Positions 1 to 11,553 of a DNA stretch of 64,000 bases are shown in pieces (positions within the stretch are counted from its first letter, which is position 1; every line of letters starts with the position of its first letter). Source of the stretch: Gonapodya prolifera JEL478. Lineage: Eukaryota > Monoblepharomycota > Monoblepharidomycetes > Monoblepharidales > Gonapodyaceae. Where the stretch lies: the NCBI GenBank assembly GCA_001574975.1, contig KQ965814.1, positions 62,001-126,000 on the forward strand, written 5' to 3'. A program made the translations under genes and the position numbers. The notes under the pieces are model-generated. The model worked only from the letters and a program-made list of their open reading frames with translations. It searched no databases and was not told the origin of the DNA.

Positions 1-1874
1 AGCAGCGAGTCCTACATAATTTACTATCGATATCGCGATGGTCGCTACCCCCAACTGGAGAAAGATGCTAGCGTTGTATTTTATTGGCAGGGTAGAACCA
101 CTCTTCAGGTTAGTCAAGAACCCATCTCCTTTATGTGTTGCAGGTTTTAACGCGGAGAGTGGCTTCCTGACCTCCTCGCCATGACCAGAAAGATCAAGGC
201 ACCGCAGCTCTTCTTGTGGCTGAAACATATCGAGGCACAGACGTTCGTCAGTTGCGGGTCGAGCAAGACAGAGAGCCTGCCGAGTTTATGGGAGCATTTG
301 GAGGCGTTGTTATTGTGCGAAAGGTGTGTCGAAGAAACCGCCGAACTTTGCGGAATCGTCCTAAACAACCACACGCTAGGGCTCAAGGTCTACATTCGAA
401 CCTGGGGAACGCAGACTTTATCAGGTGTACCGGTCAGGTGCAGGAGAAGGAGTAAGGGTGTCGGAGACTGCTCTGGTAGCTATGCACCGCACAATTCGTT
501 CTGTTTCAATTATTCAATTCTTCCATTGATAGACTCCAAAGTCCTTATCACCATGGGACAGTTTTGTTATGACGGGCAAGAACACTATCTGGGTGTGGCA
601 TGGACAGGGCTCTAGCAAACAACAGATTGCGATTGCAAAGAGAGTTGCGAGGGAGAAATGTGGTGTATGTTCTGGTTTGCGCAATTTTTTTTTGGGGGGG
701 AAGTGACCTGACGGAACCATGGCTTTTTATAGGGGGATCCTCGATCTATCTCAGAGGTCCATCAGGGCGCTGAGTCTGTCGAGTTTTGGGACAAAATAGG
801 TTCAAGTAAAAGCGGAGCTGTAGTTCTTACGAAGTCAGAAGCGGAAGCGTGCCAAGCGAGACACGAAATGTCCATGAAATTTGACGAAGACAGTGTTGTT
901 ATCGAGGAGGGGAAACCACCCAAGGGATGGCGACGGCGCTTGTGGAAAGTCTCGCAGTGAGTTGTTGATATTTGTGATTCATTTACGTACCGTACCTGAT
1001 CTTACGGTGTTTGGGTTGAAAGTGTGATGACAAGTCCAAGTGTGAGTCCAAAAAGTGAAGTAGTGAAGAGCTGTCGAGTCACCTTGGCCGTTATTAGACA
1101 GAGGAAATCCGCCCATTTCACGCGCTCGACCTCGAGGAAGAGTCTGTTTACATCTTAGACGCGTGGTCATCCATGTATGTCTGGATGGGAAGCAGGGCCA
1201 TGGCTAAATGGAAGGATATCAAAGAAGCACTCGAAGCTGCTGAGGTAAAATCCGGGTATCTGTTATCTTCTCTGACGTCAGGCTGACTCAGAGACAAAGG
1301 CGTATTGCAAACTTGCCTCTGCAGACGAGGATTGTCTCCAACGTCTTCTTTTCTCCCACGCATTTGTTGTGCGCTCGGGGGAGGAGACAAAAGCGTTTAC
1401 CGATCATTTCCTTTGCTGGAACGCTCGGGTACCACCCAGTCCGACAACGAGCGGTTTTAAATCGGCCTTCGGTAAAATGGGAAGCTTAATTTTGAAGGGA
1501 GGACATTCGGGGCACGCTGAAGCCCTGGAAACTGTGGAAAGCTTGCTCACCAAAATCACCAGAGGCGATTACTCGTTAGAAGAACTGAAAGCCAAGGACA
1601 AACCTCTCGGATTAGAGTGAGTCGCTGATATTATGTGGTAATCCGTCAATGTTCAATACCCCGATACGTTTGAATCTAGCCCGGCAAACTTGGAAAACTA
1701 TCTAATTGCAGACGAGTTCAAACGTCTATTTGGAATGGAGGTACGATCGCTTTATGCTAATCAAGTGCAGTGCCCACATTGAAGGGATTGGATTTTGCCC
1801 CATAGAAATCCCAATTCCTCGCCTTACCTCAATGGAAAAAGACAGAATTGAAGAAGAAAGTGGACTTTTTCTGA
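1..1874 (+). CDS. Gelsolin/villin family actin-binding protein, C-terminal part with villin headpiece (5' end outside window)
   Basis: Actin severing, capping or bundling family. The gene enters the window in a gelsolin repeat (YFWQGR-type motif read as 'VVFYWQGRTTLQ'). Exons that keep frame are 1-108, 189-323, 380-475, 533-664, 733-~956, ~1104-1244, 1294-1616, 1680-1740 and 1806-1874. Gelsolin signatures occur in order: 'REPAEFMGAFGG' (exon 2), 'RRLYQVYRSGAGEG' (exon 3), 'NTIWVWHGQGSSKQQIA' (exon 4), 'VEFWDKIG' (exon 5), 'YILDAWSSMYVWMG' (exon 6) and 'VVRSGEETKAFTDHFL' (exon 7). The last three exons make a complete villin headpiece: 'YSLEELKAKDKPLGLD', 'EFKRLFGME', then 'LPQWKKTELKKKVDFF' and stop, with the usual terminal hydrophobic residue. 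The headpiece binds F-actin in villin, dematin and supervillin. Only the intron near 957-1103 could not be given a canonical phase. The number of upstream repeats is unknown, so villin, supervillin-like or advillin-like cannot be separated. Confidence 0.88.
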
Positions 1875-2001
1875 AACGCGACGCCTACCAATTCTTCAGT
1901 GATACCATGCATACGATCCTGTCTCCGTGTTTCTCTCGATAATTTTGATTTCAGCAGATATTATTATATGTACATGCTTTTCTTCACTGTCATTATTGCA
2001 T

Positions 2002-4863
2002 TCAATTTAATTCTCCCTTTGGGGAGTTTTCACCATCTGAAACCCACTCAAGTCCGGGCCAACCGAAAATACCGAGATCGGGTTTCAAGAAATCGTACTC
2101 TTCATCGGTGACAGAGCTTCCGTTCGTTGCACTTGGTCGGTCATATAAAGTGTATTCAGACACTTCTACCGCAATCGCCAATAACGGGTCGGACTTGGGT
2201 GATGGAAAAGGTGACGACATGGGTGGAGACGGCAGAAGTTGAGGTAACATTTGGGTCTGATCTTGCACCCAACCAGTTTTTCCCTGTGCATCGTCGAAAG
2301 AGGCTTGAGAAAACGAAGCAAGGGAGGGAGAATGAACATGTACATGCTGTACAGGTTCGACTCGCGGATGAGGTGTGGAATGATGGTCTGTTGGTGTTTC
2401 CCCAAGCACTAATCGTCTTGCCACTAGTATATTAAGTTCCGCAGGTGGAAGCTGCTCCACTTCTGCAGCCGTGAGAATTCCACGCTTCACAAGGACATTA
2501 AACGCAGCTGATTGATCGGCTGTCAGGGATCCACGAACGGGCGGTACGATGTGCAAGACACTTTGTGGTTGGTCTTCCAGAAATGTCAAGTTCTGCTCTT
2601 CTCGGGGTCCAACCACCGTGGGCGTGACCCCAAAAGGGGTAAGAGACGGCGCCTCCCTCTCAAGCTCCCCAATTACAACACTTATGTCGGCTGGTGGGCC
2701 AATGCTGTCTTGGGCGTCATTCTCAGTTTCACTTCGTGAACCAAAATCCCCAAACAAATCACAGAGCTTGCGGAGAAGATCATACGCCGTGAGAGTGGAT
2801 GGAATCTTGCGTGCGTCATATAAACAATTTAGAACAAAAATAAAATAAAATAAAGGAAGAAAACCACAGCTTTGCGCTCACATGAGATTTTCCCACTGCT
2901 CGTAGTCCCTTTAAAATGAGTCCCATGCAAACCGACACCTCATCAGGTGAAATAGCTGGGACGGCTCCCGGAATAGCATCTGGTATACTCATATTCCGTA
3001 GCGATACTAACAGTATCATCCCAGCCTGAAACAGCCAAAACCCTGCAAGAGGGTTTATAAACCCAAAAAGAGATGGGCTGATCCTCAAGACTGCTCCAAT
3101 AATTTTCCCTGTGTAAGCAGCATGATGCGTCGCTTTTGTAAATGAGGCACTTAGAATCCATCCAACGTTGTCCGCGAGATTTGCAAGGTTTGGGGGTCGA
3201 TTGCACAATGCTAATACACCATGGTAAGCAATGGAAGTATACGCTGCCCCAAACGTTTGAAAGTTGGAGTCTGACGTCCTCCATGCAGTGGAAAGTGAGA
3301 CCGTCGGTTCTGCCCAATTGATCGAAGAGTAGTTTGATAACTTAAACATTCTATCCAGAGCGTTTTCCAGCGCAGCCTTTGAAATTTCGTGGAAACGATT
3401 AAACCCGAAGAACACACGAGAAGATCAGAACATTCTAATAGAGGTAACTTTTTCAAAGACAACCTACTAAATCTTCCAATACTTTTGCTTTGAATACAAA
3501 CTCAATGGTGCCGGGAGGATGTTCATCCCAAGGCGTCAAATCCCTTTGGGCACAGCTCGCGTGTATTTGCAGCGCGCGACCAAAGCCGTCGACTATCATC
3601 GTGTTCCACGCCACCGTGTGGGTAGGTTCCGGTATGTTGTCTGGACCAAAGAGTAGACCACCAGATACAATTGGATGAGGTGATTTTGGAATCGCAAGCT
3701 CAAAATACGCTGGATCGTCCAACTGATTGGCATTTATGTTGAATGCAATGAGGGAGTTTTCCTGAGTAGTTCTATAGTTGCAGTGACCGCCAGTCGAGGC
3801 AGAGCCCAGTCGTTCCCCTGAACATCAAAATCTATCAAGGTTGAGACGAGGGATTTAAAATGAATATACTTACACACGTAAAGCATCCACCACGCTCTTC
3901 GGCGAAGCTCTATTTCGAACCACGAAGAGTTTGATGCCTCTTCGAACGTTAGCTCATGGTTTAGTCGAAGCGCCAGTGCACGATCTAGTGATAAGGTGAC
4001 GCTTCAGTCTATTAATGTGATGGTTTGCTTTTGAGGACTCACCGACCGCGAGGTCAGTGTAACGGGTGACTAGCAACACGACTTGTGAGCCACGTTGCAA
4101 AACAACCAATAAACGTTGTGCTCACCCAACCAACTCTTTCCAGGAAGAACATGAACTAAAACTGACGCGTGAATAAGGGCGACGACAGTGGTCAAGGTGG
4201 GTGGTTTCTCTAACTCGGCGGTTAGAAGGCGTCGAATTTTGCTCCAAAACCGTCCAATGGTCCACTCCGGGGTTTGTGCAGTCGTCTGGAAACGGGCTCC
4301 GTAGCACATGAGACAGTTCAATAAGAGGAGCGAAGGTGGGCCACGTCCATCCAAGCTCAGAGTCTTTAGAAAACTTGGCTTGTATACCAAGCCGAGAGCG
4401 GGTTGCACAAATTTGAAGTATCTGTAAGAACGTTGGCAGAAAGGAAGTCAAAAACGCGAGGACATTGTTCGTCGGCTCTCGTCTCACAGATTCAAAAGTT
4501 CTGCCATAGTTTCTGGTGGTGGAAGTGTATCCAAAGGCTCGTCAAACTGCTGCACTTCACGTTGGGGCATGGCCGTTGGAGCTTTTTGCCTGGCTCGAGC
4601 TCGGTGATTCCCGTCATGGGATCTGAAAAAGCTTCTTCGCGAGCTGGGACTCTGAAGACTCCGCATTGCAAGTGCCTCAAGATTCCGCAAACGGTGGTTG
4701 CCCTCCCCTCGATCGCGCTGAGAGAGGATTTACATTGAACGCGTTACACTTTGATCCTTTCAGTTGGTTATAGATTCGCTACCTTTGAAAACATCAAGGG
4801 GAAGGTATCTGGGGTCGATTGATCCGAAGGGAAAGAACCTGATGGCTGCTTGAATGGTTGCAT
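2002..4863 (-). CDS. Fungal-specific transcription factor domain protein (fungal_trans type)
   Basis: Reading leftward, the blocks fit the fungal_trans (PF04082-like) regulatory domain. They are 'GLVYKPSFLKTLSLDGRGP' with 'LLLLNCLMCYGARF' (about 4400-4250), then 'LNHELTFEEASNSSWFEIEL' followed by 'RRRAWWMLYV' just before a GTAAGT donor near 3890, and 'ERLGSASTGGHCNY' after the next acceptor. Helical segments follow to about 2820, and a long Ser/Pro-rich acidic tail ends at 2002. A possible first exon begins with ATG at 4863 ('MQPFKQPSGSFPSDQ'), joined over a very short intron to 'CNAFNVNPLSQRDRGEG' and a coiled 'HRLRNLEALAMRSLQ' segment. Members of this family usually carry an N-terminal Zn2Cys6 cluster; I see no CxxC pattern in this exon or the 170 bases upstream. 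Either it is absent or it lies in an exon I missed. Intron positions are approximate. Function beyond transcriptional regulation cannot be inferred. Confidence 0.75.
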
Positions 4864-5319
4864 AAGGAGGTACGCGTCGCTTCAGTTAGCGGTGCAGTTA
4901 GCCGCTTCGATCCGGCCGGTGTGTATCAAGGAAGAGGAAGGAAGAGAAAAGAAGTAGTGGAAGATTGCTTCGGGGTTTCCCCGGCGGTTGATGGCAGATG
5001 CGGTTGAGCGTACTCTTCCCCACTCACCCCAACTTATCAACGGGATTCAAATAAACTCCACACCGGTCCTCCAACTGCATGATGTCCTGAGTAAACCTCC
5101 GCAACAGTGGCAAACCGCAGACTCTTTGGAGCGAGGGCAGCGGAAGCACTCAAATTTAATTTAAAAGAATTTTGCTGTTTCTGCCAGAGGGAATGGGAAG
5201 ACCAAATTAAGAAAGTTGCAGGCGGCGGAAAGTCCGATCTTCGCAACGATTGTTAGCTCACACACCAACTGCATCGCTTTTTTGAGACGCAACATTGTGA
5301 TCGATCCCACAATCCACCA
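4864..5319. other. Intergenic region between divergent transcription factor and RGS genes
   Basis: About 455 bases between two divergently transcribed genes. No convincing coding signal on either strand; short open frames lack domain similarity. It should hold both promoters. Confidence 0.5.
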
Positions 5320-6529
5320 ATGGAGAACACAAACACGAGGGCAAGCCCACTGTCCTCTCAGGAACATGAACTCGTAAAGAAGATTCAGCTCCACAACGTG
5401 CTCAATCGTGAAACGCTCTCACCCTTCTCTTACGAAGAGTTCAGATCATTCTTGCAATTAGAGCACGCCGAAGGTATCAATCTTTCCTCGCAATCGAAAG
5501 GAAAGCAAGAATCTTGACCATTAACCGCAGAGAATCTGGAATTCTGGGAGAACATTCAGGACTATCATCGAGAGGCGGGAGTCTACTACCACGCTGGAGG
5601 AATTCTCGCACAAGCAAGTGCTTATTTCATTCCTTGAATCTGTTTCAAGATCTACTTTGATACCCGTGTTTACGGGCACAGGAGCTCCCCGCCCTGACGC
5701 AATTCTTGTCCCAACCGGAATGCAGGCCCGACGAAGCTCACGACCGCGTCGCATATCGTGCGGCGCCACAGACGCTGCCTCCTTTCTCGACCGACCATTC
5801 AACAAGGATGGCGAACAGGGTCCTTTCACGAACCTTCCACTTCCTTCTCCACCCACAGGATTCACTGTCAAACCTCGCGAATCTTCGTTTGGTACTAAGC
5901 GAATGTCCCTCAGTATTTCCGACGTTCGGTCATTGTGGGTCCCCAGGGTCAAGGTTGTGATCGACAAGACCACCAACAACCCTCTCGCTGAGCTGGTTTA
6001 CGATGAGTACCTCGAGACCATGGTTGAGCCGAAGACAAACCTCTCCGCCAACAACGTTAGTCGGACAGAGAGTGAGATCGAAAGGGATGACGCGCGGGAC
6101 GAGGCCAGATGCAAACTCCGTGCAGAACTTGGTATCATCATTTTAATGTTTTTCTCCGAGGTAAGAAACCCTACCAGTGAGCTCATGTCAATGCTAACTA
6201 AGACTTTTCTCAGGAATCTGACAGGGAGATTAACGTGCCCGCGAAACTGAAACGTGAGCTCCTCCTCGAGATCAACGAAAGGGAAAACTATCACCCAAAC
6301 ATCTTCAAGCCCATAATTGAAAATTTATACTGTGAGTTCCACCTCTTGCTCTTCTTTTCCTTTTAAACTCATGATCTGGACCACTCAAGTATCCATGAAT
6401 GGCAACTTTATTCGCTTTAGGCAGCAAGGGGAAGAAAAATTAATTAAGATCGCTCACGAAGTAGCAAAGAGAAACGACGAGAACAACGGAAAGCGCCGGA
6501 ACAAGCTAATGTCATGGATCGGAAAATGA
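5320..6529 (+). CDS. RGS-domain protein (regulator of heterotrimeric G-protein signalling) with large internal insertion
   Basis: RGS proteins accelerate GTP hydrolysis on G-alpha subunits. Exon 1 (5320-5473) gives 'PFSYEEFRSFLQLEHAE'. It splices (GTATCA...CCGCAG, 5474-5530) to 'NLEFWENIQDYHREAG'. This reproduces RGS helices 3-4, including the E-N-L-E-F-W core. After a long low-complexity segment and a clean intron (GTAAGA to TTCTCAG, with CTAAC branch) the domain resumes with 'REINVPAKLKRELLLEINER' and 'YHPNIFKPIIENLY', the second half of the RGS fold. The last exon ends 'KLMSWIGK' at 6529. The two halves are separated by roughly 150-190 residues rich in Ser, Pro and charge; ordinary RGS domains are about 120 residues in total. 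The splice path between 5580 and 5650 changes frame and is not resolved. No membrane segment was seen. Confidence 0.8.
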
Positions 6530-6632
6530 TAACCTCAGTTGACGAGTGCTTTATTCCGATAGTCTACTGCAAAAGAGCAAGTGGTAGCAATTAAAAATAT
6601 GTGTATGTAAGTTATCCCATAGATCTCTGATT

Positions 6633-9350
6633 TTACACCGTTCCGCTCCGACCTGCTGAAGCGCTGGAACGTCTTTGGTCCCCACCTCCTGACGACCTCC
6701 CTCCACCTATCAACGTCCACGCACTCAACTCTTCCTTTGTAAGCAACATCGGATCCTGCCGTGTAAGGCTCCCCACAGAGCCGGAAAGTTGGGCGGGCGC
6801 CACCGGTGTCCTCTTTCGCCTGGTCCGACGGTCACGTCGAGAGCTCTTTGAGGGAGGAATGGAAAGCGCTCGAGAAGGAACGGGCACTTTGGTGTGTACG
6901 TTCACGAAGACTGCGCAAGAGTTTTGAGCGGTTGCGGAGAAGGATAGGGTGGGGATGTTGACGTACCATCTGTCTCGTCCAAAATCTCTTCACCCAGTAT
7001 CTCCTCAAGCACGTCCTCAAGCGTCACAATCCCCAGGGTGACAAAGGCGTCGGCTTCTGTGGGACCTTGCTCCCCGTGTCCCTTGAAGGATCCACCCTCT
7101 TCATCGTTCCGTTCCACAACGACCGCCATATGGCTCTGTCCTTGCTCAAACACTCGCAGGACTTTGGGGACTGACGTCGACGAGTGAACGACGGGAAGGC
7201 GACGGATGGGGAGATTGTGCACGCGCAGAGGAGTAGGGTTTGAGGGAGAGAGATCAATCGATAGGAGCGACTTGACCAACACGACGCCGACAATGGACGA
7301 TGGGACCAAGTGATACACCGGGATCCTGGAGTGGCCAGTGGAAAGGATCTACAAAGGAAAAGTGTCACTGCACCGCGTGAGGGGATCAAAGCGTGGCGTG
7401 CCGTGCCACCCTCCACCAACCTCTTCGACTTTGCTCCTGTCAACTAGCTCCCCAAGCTCCAGCCCCACGACGTCATCCAGCGGGGTGATAATCTCGCCGA
7501 CCTTCTTGTCTCTCATTTCGAGCACGCCTCTCAGCAGCCGAACTTCATCGGCAGTGAGCGGGGGCTCCGCGACGGACCCCGTGCTGCTGCGCCGGGGTGG
7601 TGGCGGGCGAGGATGAGCGGTGTGGGGGTGCGGGTGGGAGGGCGTTGTGGGGGTCGGGGGAGGACCGTGGAGGAGAACGAGTTCTTTGAGTTCTGACAGA
7701 GATGACGACGGATGAACAGGATTGATTAGAGAGGATTTGTACTCAAGGGTTAGACAGGAGTCACGAACGAGCTGAACTGTTGCTGTGGAAATCTCACCGG
7801 CCCTCCGATACCGTCCCGTCCCCTCGTTCCCCTCTCCGAGGGCCCAATCCAGCGCGAGCGCGATGGGTTTCGCCACGGGGAACAATAACCACTGGAATAC
7901 GCGCACGAAGGGCGCGAAGAAGGCGCCGATGGCAAGCCCATAACGGGCGCCGACGGCTTGTGGGACAATTCTGAGTGTGCGCGTGGGGACGATTGGTGAG
8001 CAGTGGTGTTCACGTTCACAGTTCGTGGTCCGGTCCACTTACTCGCCAAACAGGACAATCAAAGATGTGGAGGCAAGCACAGCTTGCCATCCGTCCAAGT
8101 CAATGGAATGAAATCTACGGCGACGATGGATGGCGACACTGGTGTGAGATTTCGAACGCCTTTTCCGTGACAGCACGAGGAAGGTTTCCTTACAGGATCG
8201 GTAAGGTCTCGTTCACGACCGTGTTAGCGAGCAAAAGGGTGACCAGCAGCCAGTGGGTGTCCTTGCGCAGCGGGGCGATGGCTTCCGCGTAGTGCTTTTG
8301 GCGGAGCAGTGTGGCGTCGGCGGGGTCCATCTCCTCGTCGTCCAACTCTGCGGTCGGCGAGGCCGAGCGGACGGTCAAGAGGGGTGCGGGTTTCGTGGGA
8401 GATGATGGGCGGGGGATGAGGGGGTCGCGCTCTGTGGGTGGGTGGGACATGGCGGTGGGGTGTAACGAGGCGGAACTTGTGACGGGCGCGGTACCGTGAG
8501 AGTGGCCGTTTGCGGAACCTAACGGGGAGTGTCCGTTCGCGGGTTTTCGGTAAGAGGAGGAAGGCTCGGCTCTTAGGAGGATGGTAAGTGTTGTGGAATC
8601 AATGGAAAGGTAACCGAGCGTAAGTCCTGCAGAATTGGTGCGATAGATTTTGTCTGAACACAGCCCCTTTGCATCGCGAGGCTTCCCACTCTCACCAGAC
8701 AGTATACCGCCGATGGCAACAAGGAGAACAATCGTGAACACCACTCCGGAATACCCGACGACGTCCTCCCAGTCTCCTGGAACATCTCCTGGAAGGGTTC
8801 CGTTGATGGGAAGCGAACCATTTCCACCCGGTACTGTTCCATTGCCCGGCACCCGACATCTGCATTTTCGAGTGATGTGAAATAGAGAGGCGGTGACTGG
8901 TGCCAAGGCGGAGGATAAGGAGGACGAGGGGTGGTGGTTGAAATGGAACGAGGGTAGTTTATGTCGACCCGACCGCGCCGTCGACATCGATGCGTTCAGC
9001 GTCGCCGAGGTGTCCCAGCCACCCCCGCACATCGCGTCGTACGCCGTCACGGGGACGATTTCTCCTTCGACGAAAGTGGCTTCGAGCAGGTCATCAGATG
9101 GCTCGATGCCCGCTCGCGTCCCGGCTCCATCGACAACGTCCACCCCACTGTGCGCGTCCTTTTCCGCCCACTCGCCGAGATGGCGTCGCCTCGCTATCGC
9201 TGGTAGTGCAGGCGCACCTTCCACCCCATCCAGCCCCGCCGCGGCAAGGAGTCCAAGTCCACCGAACGTCGCACACGTCAGCCACGCCACTTTCCGCGCT
9301 CGGTGCAGTCGCATCAGAGGTGACGTCGAAATTCTTTTGTACAATTCCAT
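6633..9350 (-). CDS. CNNM/Mam3-like membrane protein (DUF21 + CBS pair)
   Basis: Family of magnesium or metal homeostasis proteins (yeast Mam3, animal CNNM), acting at the vacuolar or plasma membrane. The start at 9350 gives an N-terminal hydrophobic segment ('VAWLTCATFGGLGLLAAAG'), a luminal Thr/Asn-rich region with potential glycosylation sites, and a first membrane helix ending 'VVFTIVLLVAIGGILS'. It is joined over a GTGAGA...CTGCAG intron to 'GLTLGYLSID', the DUF21 hallmark. A Ser/Pro/His-rich loop of about 100 residues is inserted before 'THWLLVTLLLANTVVNETLP'. Later exons give 'RYGLAIGAFFAPFVRVFQWL' and a linker 'DKKVGEIITPLDDVVGLEL'. The Bateman-module strands are 'MYHLVPSSIVGVVLVKSLL', 'SHMAVVVER' and 'LGIVTLEDVLEEILGEEILD'. 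The tail is basic and ends at 6633. The long DUF21 insertion is unusual. Intron boundaries in the middle are approximate. Confidence 0.85.
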
Positions 9351-9482
9351 TGGCGAACCAATCCGGCAGAAACGGCTAATTACCCTTTCAAAAACCCGAG
9401 TGTGTCACGGGCGAAGTGCGCCTTCGCTGAGAAAATAAATTTAATTGCACAGATCCCTGGGAGATTCGAGGCAATAGTCGCA

Positions 9483-10485
9483 ATGAGTGATGCAGCAGGA
9501 CTCCCACCCCCCCCTTCGGCGTCGTTCTACTCCCTCCGCAGTGACAGCTTGAGGAAGAGGACCCCGAGTATTCTGAAGACGGGAATGCGGCTGGAGTCGA
9601 GAGAAGACCCTTCAAAATGAGTAAGTAACTCTCATGTGTGCATGCAATGCTTGACATTACGTTGAACATTGAAGATACCTCGTCCCACAATCCGTTGGTG
9701 TGCTGGTGATGTATGCCAACGGGGAGGCCAAATGGAGCTCCGCTACGCATGCTAAGGGCCGCAACTCCTCGCTGGAGCTTACCCGCGACGGCCGCCTCGT
9801 TCTCGTGGACGAGCGACGAAGAACACTCTGGCAAGCGACGCATCCATGGACGGACGGCAACTGTGTTTTCGAACTTCGCTTTGAAGATGACGATGTAGTT
9901 TTGCTGAAGATGGGGAAGAGGAAAAGGTTGTCTGGAGTCTGTTGGGCTTTACGAACAACAGTGAAGGGTGGAAGAGTCTTCGCCCAGGGGACTCTGGGCC
10001 TTGCTCGCTCCCAACAAACGTTGATATGAAATCACCATCCGGATCTCAGTGAGTGATGAGCCCACCGAGTTCGAGTTTCAGGCTGATGGAAGCAACGTGG
10101 CACGTGCCACCAGCATTCTTCGTTGTCAGGAAGACGTTGTAGTGTACGAGCTCAAGCCTCAATTCTCCACAAACACAAATAGCCGTGCACCTTTAGCAAG
10201 CTGCACCTTACGCACAACGGAACGCTTTTTGTTACTGACGACGATGGAAGGGAACTGTGGCGTGTTGATCTCAAGCACATAGAACCCGATGGCGATTTCG
10301 AGCTGGTGATGCAAGACGATGGGAATTTGGTGCTGTACAAGGAGCACGTCGGAGGAGTCCCGAAATGCTTGCCGGGCGTTGCGTTGAAGCATCCGATTCC
10401 CGTTTGGAGTTCCAAGGGAGGTGTCGAGAAGGACAGTGTGGCGGCGACGTTGGGCAACAAGTTCTCGGCGATCAAGCTGTTTTAG
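9483..10485 (+). CDS. Bulb-type (B-) lectin-like protein
   Basis: B-lectin (mannose-binding, comitin-like) beta-prism repeats can be read. They include 'YLVPQSVGVLVMYANGEAKW' with 'LTRDGRLVLVDERRRTLWQ', and after about 300 bases 'LTHNGTLFVTDDDGRELW' and 'LVMQDDGNLVLYKEHVGG', the last being the canonical dDGNLVLY motif. The stop is at 10485 after 'KFSAIKLF'. A short exon from ATG 9483 ('SLRSDSLRKRTPSILKTGMR') looks like the start of the first repeat. The GTAAGT donor at about 9621 does not keep frame with the next exon as printed, so the 5' structure is uncertain. No signal peptide is apparent, so it may be cytosolic like comitin. The middle (9930-10170) contains one or two introns. Confidence 0.65.
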
Positions 10486-10535
10486 TATTCACACACGGTT
10501 TATAAACATCATAATAATAAGCATGTCACCCAATT

Positions 10536-11553
10536 TCAATCATCTTCCATTGTCGCCGTAGCCGCAGCCGCAGGTGTGGGCTTTGCCTTCTTTGGCTTCT
10601 TCGTCTTCTTTTGCTTCGCGGGAGTGGCTGATGCCGCAGCCGCCGGGGCTGGTGTCGCCACTGCAGCTGGTGCCGGTGCTGGGACGGGCTGCGCTGCAAC
10701 TGGGCTTGCAGCTGGCGCGGGGGCGGCAGGAGCAGGGGCAGGAGCGGGGTTTGCCGTTACGGGGACAGCTTGAACAGCAAGAGTGAAAGGTTTGTCAATG
10801 AAGTCAGAAGTGAATAGGAGATCCCACACAACAAGAAACACTCACTGCCGGCAATAAACATCCCAGGGTTGGCGGTGTACCATACTTCTTCGTCATTTTC
10901 GACAACTGCAAGCACCCGGAAGCAAGCAAGGTCAAAGTTCACACTACATACAGTCCGCTCCCGACAACACAACCAGACTCACCAACAGCCTCAGCAATAA
11001 GCTGCATGCCCGACGTCACGGCGGCGTCCGGGGTCCATGTGAACGAAAGCGTGGTCTTGGTGTTGGCCATAAAGTGCCCAACGGTGCTCAGATTCCCAGA
11101 CGACGCGCCGCTCATGGCCGTGCAGTCCTTGCCCCGTAAGCCGATGTTGGGCGGGATGGTGAACTGGCCTACGTGCTGCGTTCCAGCCGCATCGCGGACC
11201 CACATGACTGTTAGGGCGAGTCGTTAGCCGTTACATGAAGATAAGTTGAGCAACACAGACCGAACGAAACTTACTGAGCCCCTTGTAAGATTGGATACCC
11301 GTGAGCGCAATCTGGTACCCGTTTTGGCCCGCCGTCGCCTTCATGGTGGCTCTCGGGGCAACACCCGTACCGTGTGGACCTTGCATGCTTTTGCATTGAG
11401 TATGTGAGTGAGAAGTTAGAGCGGAACCGACTGGGCATTTGAAAATCACGCTGGGTTTTTGGTATCGCCGTAGAGACACACGGGCGCCCCGCCTTGAGGG
11501 AAGGCGAATGAGTTACCGACGAGGACCACAATAGCAAGCAGGAAGATGCGCAT
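10536..11553 (-). CDS. Secreted Reeler-domain protein with Ala/Pro-rich linker and Lys-rich tail
   Basis: ATG at 11553 gives a signal peptide ('MRIFLLAIVVLVGNSFAFP') followed by 'GAPVCLYGD'. Further exons give 'GVAPRATMKATAGQNGYQIA', 'LTGIQSYKGL', 'MWVRDAAGTQHVGQFTIP' and 'KTTLSFTWTPDAAVTSGMQL'. This order (N-terminal Cys, a beta-strand with YKGL/F, a Cys-containing loop, then a hydrophobic S-F-T-W-T-P strand) matches the reelin N-terminal (Reeler) fold of secreted proteins. After 'ENDEEVWYTANPGMFIA' comes a tail of Ala/Pro repeats about 55 residues long, then a lysine cluster ('KQKKTKKPKKAK') and an acidic C-terminus (stop 10536). Such repeats suggest an extended or wall-associated stalk. 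No GPI signal was seen. It converges on the B-lectin gene with a 50-base gap. Confidence 0.7.

Noticed and set aside
181-615. Plus-strand 144-codon open frame at the window start
   Set aside because: It runs through three introns and in the wrong frame for the gelsolin repeats, which are continuous when spliced.
4484-5036. A Zn2Cys6 cluster expected upstream of the fungal_trans domain
   Set aside because: No C-x2-C-x6-C pattern was found in the possible first exons on the minus strand, so no DNA-binding domain is claimed.
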